DNA of 64,000 nucleotides, taken from contig NC_132915.1 in assembly GCF_047675955.1 (NCBI RefSeq), forward strand, positions 50,544,026-50,608,025, in the 5' to 3' direction. The notes beneath the pieces are model-generated. The model made no database searches. It was not told the DNA's origin and was given only the letters and a program-made list of their open reading frames with translations. The position numbers and the translations under genes are program-made. Source of the stretch: Chlorocebus sabaeus. Taxonomy: Eukaryota; Chordata; Mammalia; Primates; Cercopithecidae. Within the stretch, counting starts at the first letter, position 1; each line of letters begins with the position of its first letter. This document shows, piece by piece, positions 47,144 to 56,395 of the stretch.

Positions 47144-47439
47144 TACTGTATGATTCCACATATGTGAGATATCTAGAATAGAATAATTCATATAAACAAA
47201 AGGTAGGATGGTGGTTGCCAGGGGCTCACAGAAGGGAGAGAAAAATGGGGAGTTATTGTTTAATGGGTACAGAGTTTCAGTTTTGCAAGATAGAAAAGTC
47301 CCGGAAGTTAGTTGCACAACAAAATGAACATACTACTGAACTGTATGCTTAAAAACAGTTAAAATGGTAAATTTTATGTTAAGTATATTTTACCATAATT
47401 TAAAAAGTATGTACAAAGGGAAACATCCCTTTGTAAAAA

Positions 47440-48260
47440 GAGTGAGATTAAGGGATGAAGAAAAGACGAAGCAAAATAGTAGAAGGGATGTAGATTGGAG
47501 GTAGCAAGCAATTCTGTGCTTGAAAAACGTAATCATTTCTGGCTCAGGAGGTATTTTCAGCTTTATTGAATCCAGCCTTCACAGAGAGTCGAAGGAGACA
47601 CACAAACCACTCACAAATGTTTATACACAAGAATGACCAATTTCTGAGAGTACAATTTTTTTTTTCTGGATAATGGTATGTTAACTGCACAAAATTCTCC
47701 CCTAGTAAATAAATATTTTCAAAATATGAATAATTTTTACATCATGTTTGTAATAAAAGTCAGGAACAGATTATTTCAAAGAATATGTCTCCCCACTTAA
47801 TAGAGTTAGATAATTAGGATAATGTTAATGAGAAGGATAAAATAGCTAAATTGCAGACGGTGTTTATTGTCAGTCAGCCATTGTTCTTAGCAGTTACAAG
47901 TCAATCCTCACTTTATCCAGTGAGGAATATGCTCATTTTTCACATTTATTGAACACTTACTATGAGCCCAGCTTCATTATGTCACTGGAAATATCAGTGA
48001 CTGAAGCAGATAGTGAGAAGTTCTATTATTATCCCCATTTACAGAAGAAAAAAATGGAAACACAGAAAGCTATTGAATTGTGGAGCCACTGTTGGATCCC
48101 AGAAAGTCTGACCCTGAGTCCAGAGCTTTTACGTGCTTTCTGGGAATGTTTCTGACCATAAGAACCTAAATTCTAGACAGATCAACATTTTCCCAGTAAA
48201 GTCCTGTTCAAGTAATGACAGGGTCTTTACCTTCACTCCCATTTCTCCTTCTGGTGTGAG
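47440..48260 (-). repeat. IFN duplicon spacer, copy B (right part)
   Basis: After the L1M the spacer resumes. 47450-47710 matches 2400-2660 and, in reverse complement, 52600-52690. 47850-48240 matches 2950-3340 and, in part, the complement of 51900-52060. It includes a MIR-like stretch (about 48030-48130). No gene. Confidence 0.78.
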
Positions 48261-48892
48261 AAAATCACTTTTCTTTACTTCTCTTTGTAGCATTTAACAC
48301 ATTTGAAATAATATAAATATTAGTCCTGTTTTTATGCCTCTTTCCCTCTTAGACTGAGAGAAACTGTGTTTGCCTTATTCACCTGTATTTCTTTAAGGAA
48401 ATGTCACAGTTTGCCATTTATTCAGTTCACACATATAATAGGAATGGAATGAATGAGTTGATACATTTTTTCGTATTTTCTTCAATTTGGTTTACAAAAA
48501 TAGAATGTAGATTTTATTTTTAGAATAGAAACATTTACAGAGTTTTCTTTGATAATAATTTAATAAAACAAAATACAAAGTTAATGACACGAAAAAGTGA
48601 ATGTTTGTAAATTTTAATACAATGTAAAGATGAACATGTAAATTTTATAAATATCATAAAAATAAGGCATGTAAAACAGAAGGAAGATATGTAAATAGCA
48701 TCAGGGTAGTCATCTCTGAGGTACGGATGCTCCAGGAGCTGAATATTTTTTACATACACTTGCTTTATGCTATTACTAAAGTATTCGCTAAAACTAATTC
48801 AGTTAATTCTGACTAAAGCAGAAATGAGCTGTTTTAATATCCAAAGTCACACGTACAAGTGTGATATGGCAGATCAGTCAATGAGAATCATT
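48261..48892. other. Downstream flank of the omega pseudogene
   Basis: AT-rich sequence behind the omega pseudogene 3' end. ATTTA-type motifs on the minus strand suggest an IFN 3' UTR. No gene seen. Confidence 0.5.
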
Positions 48893-49481
48893 TCAAGATG
48901 AGCCCAGGTCTTTAATCTTACTTCTCTATTTTTCTAGCAAATTTGTTGAGGTGGAGAAGGATCTCATGATTTCCACTTTGGCAACTTCCTAGGCACAGTT
49001 ACCATATTTCTTCTATTTCAGGTAGACACAGATTCCCTGGAAGTACCTTCCTCAAGCCCAGTGTAGGGCTCCCAAACACCCCAGCAAATTCTTCCTCTAC
49101 CATCACCTTCACCAAGCAGGTCTCCAGGTATTCCAGCTGCTGATGAAGTCCAGTGTGGAGCTGGTCCAGGAGGGTCATGTTCCAGGCAGCAGAGGAGTGC
49201 TCTGTGGGGAAGAAGTTGAAGATCTGCTGCAGCATCTCATGGAGGACAGACACGGTATGGACCTTCTGCAACTGGCTGCCATCCACCATCTCCTGGGGGA
49301 ATCTCAAGACTCTTCTGTCCTTGAGACATAAGAAAGGGGAGATTCTCCTCATTTGGCCCAGAATCTCTAAGGTCTTCCTGAGTAACAGGCCATGGTTTGG
49401 AGGCAGGTCACAGCCCGGGGATCCAACAGGGCCACAGCTGCACACCACCAGGGCCACCAGTAAAGGGAGGAGGAGGACGAT
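48893..49481 (-). pseudogene. Interferon omega pseudogene
   Basis: On the minus strand the whole omega frame can be traced. The start codon is ATC (49481-49479) instead of ATG, followed by VLLLPLLVALVVCSCGPVGS in place of the signal peptide. The mature part then reads CDLPPNHGLLLRKT, RRISPFLCLKDRRVLRFPQE, LHEMLQQIFNFFPTEHSSAA and DQLHTGLHQQLEYLETCL. After LGLRK one base is inserted. In the corrected frame the omega tail follows with three in-frame stops, ending in DLGSS and the normal stop, which is typical of omega. The total of 589 nt equals the 195-codon omega frame (588 nt with stop) plus one, in accord with a single net insertion. It sits between the two intact IFNA genes. Confidence 0.93.
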
Positions 49482-50636
49482 TGGGAAATGAGAGTGCTGC
49501 TGACTTGGCTGAGCTGGGGTCTGAGTGAACCTTGGACCATAGGTTCTCTGAAGATCATCTTTCTATGCATGGCTTTCACGGGGCATAAATAGTTTTCATT
49601 TTTCTGAGCATTTCTCTAAATTTTTACTTCCACTTATGTTTTCATTTATGTATTTTCCATATAACCTAAAATGATATCACTCTACGCTCTTGATTTTTGC
49701 ATTAGAAGTTTAATATTCCCAGTAAACTTTAGAAATATCAATCCAAATGGCTATTTATTAATCAGATGAGAAACATCTTTATGCTAAAGTTAGCAGATAT
49801 ATTTTTAGCCCTGATCCTAGCCTCCAGTTTTACTCTCCATACTTTGCATAGGAAGTCAGGATACCTAGGTCCTATGGGTTTCTGTATTCAGTTAGAGATT
49901 TACCTATCCTTGGTTAGTTTAGCAAATATTAATGCACCAATTTTAATTTCTTAGTTTTGATCGTTGTTTCATGGCTAGGTAAGTTGTTAACATTAGGAGA
50001 AGCTGAGTGAAGGGAAGAGAACTCACTGTACTATCTTTGCACCTCTCTATAGGTCAAGAATTATTTTGAAATACAAGTTAAAAATGAATAGGCTTCCAAA
50101 ATTCTTAACATTACTGATTAAAATTTTAAAAATATATGTTTCATTGATTAAAATCTTTCATTAAATGGTATTGTTTTAAAAAGACATAAAATTTAATCTC
50201 CTTTGTAACTGTTTAGCAGATAGTTCTGTCTCTTACCCCTTAAGGTTCTGACAAAGACTCTGTCCTTCACCAAACTTTAGTCAGTCTCCTACAAACTCTC
50301 TTGCTGACTAGGTCGTGCCTTTGGGTCCATTCTTAGGTTTGCCAAGTCCAGTTGTAGCAAGAATCTTACTAAGTCAGTTTTATGAGAATCCTTCCACGCT
50401 TGATAGCTGATTTACCGTTGATATCTGATCAAATTCCTCATCCCACACACTCAATATATAATTACCCTGGCTTGCCTTTAGAAAGAATTATGTTCAGTTT
50501 AGCAATGATCCCCCTGCCTTTGATGTCTCCTTTTAGTGACTTTCTATCTGACCCCCTCATTCTGCTTGTTGGGTATAAACCCCAGGTTGTCTTTGCTGAT
50601 TTTTGAGCTGAGCACCAGTTGGTTTCTCTCCCCTCT
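49482..50636. other. Upstream flank of the omega pseudogene, no gene
   Basis: 49482-49620 is the former 5' UTR and promoter zone of the omega copy (CATAAATAGTTTTC, TATA-like, near 49582). Beyond that is AT-rich DNA without recognised repeats or coding frames. Confidence 0.5.
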
Positions 50637-51026
50637 TGATATGGTTTGGGTCAGCATCCCCATCCAAATCTCACATGGAATTGTAATCCCCACTGTTGGA
50701 GGCAGGGCCTGGTGGGAGGTGATTGGATCATGGGGTGGTTTCTCATAGTTTAACACCACCCCCTGGTAGTGTCATGGTAAGAGTGAGTTATTGCAAGATC
50801 TGGTTGTTTAAAATTATGCAGCACCTCCCCTGCTTCTCTCCTCCTGCTCCGGTCATGCAGGACATGCCTGCTTCCCCTTAGCCTTCTGCCATGTTTATTA
50901 GTGTCCTGAGGCCTCCCCAGCCATGCTCCCTATATTGTCTGCAGAATCATGAGCCAATTAAACCTCTTTTCTTTCTAAATTACCCAGTCTCAGGTTTTTC
51001 TGTATAGTAATGCAAGAACTAATACA
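50637..51026 (+). mobile_element. MaLR solo LTR (MST-like)
   Basis: Starts TGATATGGTTTGGGTCAGCA and ends AGAACTAATACA. Contains GGCAGGGCCTGGTGGGAGGT and CAATTAAACCTCTTTTCTTT. Flanks CCTCT and CCTAT look like a 5-bp target duplication with one change. Confidence 0.88.
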
Positions 51027-51599
51027 CCTATCGTGATAGTCTCAACACCTGTTGCAATACTTCTAAATAAAGCCTTCCTTACTGTTATACCAAGTGTCAG
51101 CATAAATTTTTCTTCACCAGATCCTTAAATTAAGGCAGTACAATCAACACTGCAGCACACTCTGGTGGCCTACAACATAAAAGGCATCAACCAGTTGGCA
51201 AGTCAGGTGACTCAGGGTCTTTTGTCATCTCAGTCCTCATCCTCTAATGCCATGGACTCTCCTCATTTCTCCAGAAGTGTTTCCATTTCCACACCTTTAA
51301 TAACCCCTTTAGTTAATCTGTCCAGGTGTGCTCTCCCTGAGCTCTGAGCCTTAGTTCATTGGTTTAGTTCTGATTTAGTTCATGTCTCTAGCCTGACAAT
51401 GACTTATTCTTTCTTAAATTTCTGCTATACAGGTGGAAATCTAAAGTATTGTGGATATTTGATTAGAAGAATAGTACTATGTAGAATTTTAAATTGACAG
51501 AAATATACAGGGTTGATGAATATATTCACCGGGTGAACAATGTGTTTTACAAATATGTTCGTGCTTATGATGGCGTATCCTCAAGAAGACAAAACTAGA
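51027..51599. other. Intergenic, nothing recognised
   Basis: No gene; the open frame at 51165-51347 has no known motif. Confidence 0.45.
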
Positions 51600-52152
51600 A
51601 TATAATGTGTAAGTAAAGTGGGGCCCAATTTAATTGTAATGTAACATGTTGGCATGGACAAATGGGGCATTTCAGTGAAGAAGACAAATGGAAACTGAAG
51701 AGAAAGACCCTGCCGTTAGGTACGCAGGACTCTACTAGGAAAACATTGATTGGTCTAGAAATCAGCTCTGGTTCTTATGTCCAGACATATTCCCAGAGAG
51801 CATGTAAGAGGTAAGAAGTAAGACTTCAGAGCTGAATTTTCTCCATCCAAAATGTAGCTGCACAACTTAATAGCTTAGCTTCACAACTTAATAGCTCTCT
51901 GGTATTTCTTTTTTTTTTTTTTGTCTTTTGTAAATGGGGACAATAGTAAAATCTATCACTGTGTGCTTTGGTCAGTGATATCTCCAGTGAATAAATGGGA
52001 CTAGGTACGTGGTAGGCATTCAGTAAATGTGAAAAACGAGGGTATTCTTTTTTTTGTTAAGTGAGCATTCATTATGCAAGTTCTAAAAACAGTGTCTGAC
52101 TGAAAATAAATAAAGACTTTCCACAATTTAGATATTTCATTCCTTTTTTATC

Positions 52153-52436
52153 TTTTTTTTTGAGACAGAGTTTCACTCTTGTTGCCTGGACTGGGGTGCA
52201 AGTGGAGTGTAATGGCACGGCTGACTGCAACCCCCCCCTCCCTAGTTTAAGCATTTCTCCTGCTTCAGCTGGGATTACAGGCATGCGCCACCACACCAGG
52301 CTAATTTTGTATTTTTAGTAGAGATGGTGTTTCAAAATGTTGGTCAGGCTAGTCTCGAACTCCTGACCTCAGGGGATCTGCCCATCTCGGCCTCACAAAG
52401 TGCTGGGATTACAGGCGTAAACCACTGCACCCAGCC
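52153..52436 (-). mobile_element. Alu with visible target duplication
   Basis: Minus-strand Alu with an internal gap, between GATATTTCATT at 52131-52141 and again at 52438-52448. Ends CCACTGCACCCAGCC. Confidence 0.9.
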
Positions 52437-52828
52437 TGATATTTCATTTCTCTTATTAACATTATCTTTATTATATAACTCTATTAAGTTAGGGAAGTGT
52501 CCTTTGAAAGTATCAATTCTCTTGTTTCTTACTAGAAATATAAGAAGAAAACAAACAGGCCTTCTAAGTTTACTTATCTAATAGTGGAGAGTTTGGTGCA
52601 GTAAACACTGACCCGTTTTCCAGAAAGAATATTGTACTCTCAACAATGTGTCTTTCTTGTGTATAAACTCTTGCTGTTGGTATATTTGCAAGACAGGGTT
52701 CAGTAAATCTGAAAACAACTTGTGGACCAAGAGAAATTACTTTTCTTCCAGCCCATACTTATTTGCTACCTTTAACTTACATCCCCTCTACCATGTTGCT
52801 TCTGCTCTTTCCCACCCCTTAACCTGCA

Positions 52829-52930
52829 CCATGTTGGTCAGGCTGGTCTCAAACTCTGGACCTCAGGTGATCCGTCCGCTTTGGCCTGTCAAAGTGCTGG
52901 GATTACAGGTGTGACCTACCGTGCCCGGCC
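52829..52930 (-). mobile_element. Alu fragment (about 100 bp)
   Basis: Only the left-monomer end of a minus-strand Alu (ACCATGTTGGTCAGGCTGGT to CGTGCCCGGCC), joined directly to IFN spacer sequence on the right. Confidence 0.85.
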
Positions 52931-54270
52931 ACTTGCGTTGTCTTTTTGTCCCCATTCGTTAGGATGCAAAAAGTGACAACTTTTGCTTTCTATGGAAATG
53001 AAATGAGAAAGAAAGGTATCTGGTGTCTGCCATGCTATGGAACACAATTGTCAACTTATTTATGTTACTACATTTGCATCCTATTATGTGCATTTAGGAC
53101 AAAGATGGTTTCCTTTGGTTTACTAGGAATCAACAAAGAACCTCTGAATGTACTTTGGAAATTTGAACTTTCATGCCAAAAAATTTTTTTAATCAAATTG
53201 GGAATGTTTTTTAAATTGTGTATTCTCATTGCGTATGATACAACTCTCAAGGGTGTAGAAGTTAGTTCTTGGGAATGGGAACAAATCTTACATAATTAAA
53301 TGGTTTGTGGGTCTTCAAAGCTCAACCCTATTTAACAAAATCTTATTCCTTAGTTTTTTTTTTCTTTCTCCATTGGGTTTACTGACCTTGAGTTCATGGA
53401 CGATACATAAAAGGTATAAAAGTTCAGCATTACAAACCTATGGCAAATGGGTAGCTGTGATTGGAGTACTTCCCAAGATTTATTAGAAATAAAAGTCATA
53501 TCATGACAGGTGTTCTCAGCATACATATGGTTTGTCACTGGCCATCATATAGATATTGCTTATGTTTGATCCTTAGTGTTTCTGTCTGTGTTGTGGGCTT
53601 TGAAATGAAATATAAATAATTTATATTTTAAAAATTCTACTGAAGTTGTTCAACCCATCAATATTTAGGTCAAGCATTGAAGAAAAAACTCTTGACAATA
53701 TCTAGGTAAGTATCTAGCAGTTAGTGAAGTTAAAAATTTTCTCACATGCAACAAAATTAGAAGTACAATAAAATAAATGATAAAAATATTAAAAATTTTT
53801 AAGGCCTTATCAGTTTCAAATAATTTGTAAGCATTCACTACTTAGATGTATAATGTCTATCTATAAATATTAGATAATGTTTATAATTTGTTAATTTGCT
53901 TATGTAATTTAATATATTACAATTTATATCAGTAAATAAATTACATTGAAGCCCATAAGCAAATTTAGTTATAAAGTTCAGTTAAATTTGAATAGAATTT
54001 AAAGCTAATTTTTAGCTTAAAATTTTCATTTGGTTATTTTTAAACCTGCATTGAATTAAAAGATTAAACTTTGTGCTTTTTGAGTATAGAGATATACACA
54101 TAGTACACAAATAGATACATACTATATCTGTGTTATTAAATTTTCACAGTGGGTTCAATTAGGAAAAAAATATTTTAAAAGTCTCTGGGAACAAGATGGG
54201 GGAGGCAATAATGAAAAACCAAATGGTTGAGAAACACTGCTCTCAACTCATGTAAAGAGTGCATGAAGGA

Positions 54271-54341
54271 AAGCAAAAACAGAAATGGAAAGTGGCCCAG
54301 GAGCATTGAGAAAGTGGAAATCAGTATGTTCCCTATTTAAG
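54271..54341 (+). promoter_or_regulatory. IFNA1: Promoter of the IFNA1-type gene: virus-response element and TATA
   Basis: 54271-54320 reads AAGCAAAAACAGAAATGGAA, then AGTGGCCCAGGAGCATTGAG, then AAAGTGGAAA. This is the GAAA-type virus-response element known from human IFNA1. The TATA box CTATTTAAG follows at 54333-54341, about 95 bp before the ATG. It differs from the IFNA6 promoter mainly in the middle (GTGGCCCAGGAGCATT). An in-frame ATG at 54285 lies upstream of the TATA box, so it is not the start. Confidence 0.85.
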
Positions 54342-54434
54342 TCATCGGCTCGAAGCAAAGCCTTCAGAGAACCTAGAGCCCAAGGTTCAGAGTCACCCAT
54401 CTCAGCAAGCCCAGAAGCATCTGCAATATCTACG

Positions 54435-55004
54435 ATGGCCTTGCCCTTTGCTTTACTGATGGCCCTGGTGGTGCTCAGCTGCAAGTCAGGCTGCTCTCTG
54501 GGCTGTGATCTGCCTGAGACCCACAGCCTGGATAACAGAAGGACCATGATGCTCCTGAAACAAATGAGCAGAATCTCTCCTTCCTCCTGTCTGATGGACA
54601 GACATGACTTTGGATTTCCCCAGCAGGAGTTTGATGGCAACCAGTTCCAGAAGGCTCCAGCCATCTCTGTCCTCCATGAGCTGATCCAGCAGACCTTCAA
54701 CCTCTTTACCACAAAAGACTCATCTGCTGCTTGGGATGAGGACCTCCTAGACAAATTCTGCACTGAACTCTACCAGCAGCTGAATGACTTGGAAGCCTGT
54801 GTGATGCAGCAGGAGAGGGTGGGAGAAACTCCCCTGATGAATGCGGACTCCACCTTGGCTGTGAAGAAATACTTCCGAAGAATCACTCTCTATCTGACAG
54901 AGAAGAAATACAGCCCTTGTGCCTGGGAGGTTGTCAGAGCAGAAATCATGAGATCCTTCTCTTTATCAACAAACTTGCAAGAAAGATTAAGGAGGAAGGA
55001 ATAA
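54435..55004 (+). CDS. IFNA1: Interferon alpha-1/13 type, intact
   Basis: A complete 189-codon interferon alpha. Signal peptide MALPFALLMALVVLSCKSGC, mature start CDLPETHSLDNRRTMMLL. The sequence ETHSLDNRR, QMSRISPSSCLMDRHDFGFP, KAPAISVLHELIQQ, FNLFTTKDSSAAWDEDLLDK and ERVGETPLMNADS is that of human IFNA1/IFNA13. The four disulfide cysteines are present, plus a fifth (DKFCTELYQQ) that is typical of IFNA1. The start chosen is the ATG at 54435, behind the TATA box; the open frame extends upstream to 54285, but that part is promoter. It lies on the plus strand with its 5' end facing IFNA6. In human the gene nearest IFNA6 on this side is IFNA13 on the minus strand, so the orientation here differs. 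Function as for IFNA6: secreted antiviral cytokine signalling through IFNAR. It could equally be called IFNA13. Confidence 0.95.
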   Translation: MALPFALLMALVVLSCKSGCSLGCDLPETHSLDNRRTMMLLKQMSRISPSSCLMDRHDFGFPQQEFDGNQFQKAPAISVLHELIQQTFNLFTTKDSSAAWDEDLLDKFCTELYQQLNDLEACVMQQERVGETPLMNADSTLAVKKYFRRITLYLTEKKYSPCAWEVVRAEIMRSFSLSTNLQERLRRKE

Positions 55005-55290
55005 CACCTGGTCCAACATGAAAACAATTCTTATTGACTCATACACCAGCTCACGCTTTCATGAATTCTGCCATTTCAAAGACTCTCACTCCTGCTATAA
55101 CTATGACCATGCTGATAAATTGATTTATCTATTTAAATATTTATGTAACTATTTATAAGATTTAAATTATTTTTGTTCATATAACGTCAGGTGCACGTTT
55201 ACACTGTGGCTAGTGTAATAAAACATTTTCCTTGTATCTACTCAATTCATAATTTTATGTTGTTCATTAAACTTTTACTATAAGAACTTC
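55005..55290 (+). terminator. IFNA1: 3' UTR and poly(A) signal of the IFNA1-type gene
   Basis: 55125-55170 carries AU-rich instability motifs (GATTTATCTATTTAAATATT, then TATGTAACTATTTATAAG). An AATAAA lies at 55217-55222. Cleavage would fall roughly 15-30 bp later. The matching IFNA6 3' UTR shows the same AU-rich motifs. Confidence 0.8.
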
Positions 55291-55890
55291 TTGTATGTTT
55301 GTTCTTTAACATGAAATTCCTATCCTGACTGTGCAACCTGATTAGAGAATAAAGGGTATAATTTATTTACTCATCATTATTATATGAGAAATGTAAGTAA
55401 AAATGACCTTTCTCTAAACCAGGTTGCATGTTGTACTCAATATGTAAAGGTGAATACAATAAATCTATTTTCTACTCTCTTGCATATTGGATTTTTGTAG
55501 GGAATCAAACTAAAAATAGTAATAATATTTAATATCAGTTATGCTAAGTACTCTAAGGAGAAAAAAGAACAAACGACGATTTCTTTTGGCAGCACGTAAA
55601 CTGAAACATGTCAGGAAATAAAAATAGAGATATCCTCTGTAAGTTGACTGGTATAACATGTGGTAGAAACCATCTGTTGCCAGTTGGATACATGAGTTTT
55701 CAAATTATAAGGAACGCAATTGCTGTGGTTTCATATGTGGCAAGCAAAATCCCAGAAATGGAAGTGCTCATGTGTGGAGAGAGTGTAGAGGGAGAAAAAG
55801 ACTTAAGCATGATTCTCAGGACCTTCTACCTTTAAAGGGAGGGAAGAGAAAAGCCACAGAGGAAGCAGAGGGATTGACAAAAAGAGAGAA
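55291..55890. other. Intergenic, nothing recognised
   Basis: AT-rich DNA. The open frame at 55608-55835 shows no domain. Confidence 0.45.
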
Positions 55891-55897
55891 TGGTGAT

Positions 55898-55952
55898 TAA
55901 TATGGTCTGGATCTGTGTCCCTGCCCAAATCTCAGGCAGACCAGCCTCTAGA

Positions 55953-56000
<48 letters not shown>
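55898..56000 (+). repeat. MaLR LTR start fragment joined to a (CA)n microsatellite
   Basis: 55898-55937 is the first 40 bp or so of a MaLR LTR (TTAATATGGTCTGGATCTGT, CCCAAATCTCA), cut short. It is followed by a pure CA run at 55954-56000 (about 23 units), likely length-variable. Confidence 0.75.
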
Positions 56001-56002
<2 letters not shown>

Positions 56003-56090
56003 TATAAAACATATATGTATACATGTGCTTTTCTTATTTTATAAATATATGGTTATTATTTTCTTAATTACTACATATATATCAGAAAAG

Positions 56091-56395
56091 GGACTGGGTG
56101 CAGTGGCTCACGTTTGTAATCTCAGCACTTTGGGAGCCGAGGGGTGTGGATCACTTGAGTTCAGGAGTTCAAGACCGGCCTGGACAATATGGTGAAACTC
56201 TGTCTCTACTAAAAATACAAAATTTGGCCAGGCATGGTGTTGGGTGCCTGTAATCCCATCTATTCGGGAGGCTGAGGTGGAGAATCACTTGAACCCTGGA
56301 GATAGAGATGGCGCCTCTGCACTACAGCCCCTGGGTGACAGACCAAGACTCTGTCTCAAAAAGAAAAATAAGAAATAGAAAAAGAAAAAGAGAAA
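56091..56395 (+). mobile_element. Alu, full length, diverged
   Basis: Plus-strand Alu from GGACTGGGTGCAGTGGCTCA to a tail of AAAGAAAAATAAG-type repeats. The second monomer has small deletions. Confidence 0.9.

Larger units (their letters stand above)
42850..47410 (+). mobile_element. Old L1 (L1M-like) split by three nested insertions
   Basis: Plus-strand ORF2 and 3' UTR of an old L1 can be followed from about 42850 to the 3' end near 47410 (GGTGGTTGCCAGGGGCTCAC near 47210, then TAAAATGGTAAATTTTATGT). It is interrupted by a MaLR LTR (43023-43509), an MLT1-like LTR (45829-46195) and a MER2 DNA element (46827-47143). The L1 text resumes after each one. Frames are fully broken. It also holds a CA/GA microsatellite (44687-44728) and local repeats of ATGGAATATT/TTATTCAGC near 46600-46745. 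The spacer copies A and C lack it, so it entered copy B or was lost from the others. Confidence 0.88.
51600..54270 (+). repeat. IFN duplicon spacer, copy C (inverted)
   Basis: In reverse complement this is the spacer of copies A and B. 51900-52060 matches 3000-3130, 52610-52700 matches 47610-47710, 52935-53050 matches 2170-2290, 53290-53580 matches 39090-39340, and 54150-54240 matches the sequence just upstream of the pseudogene and IFNA6 promoters. Two Alu pieces lie inside (52153-52436 and 52829-52930). It leads into the promoter of the IFNA1-type gene. Confidence 0.8.

Noticed and set aside
49455..49457. GTG as a start for a shortened omega protein
   Set aside because: It would remove most of the signal peptide, and the frame is broken downstream anyway.
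54285..54434. Upstream in-frame extension of the IFNA1-type frame to give 239 residues
   Set aside because: The extension covers the virus-response element and the TATA box, so it is promoter, not transcript. The 189-residue start at 54435 matches all IFNA proteins.
54248..54763. Long minus-strand open frame (171 codons) under the IFNA1-type gene
   Set aside because: It is the antisense shadow of the IFNA coding frame; similar shadows lie under IFNA6, the IFNA pseudogene and the omega pseudogene.
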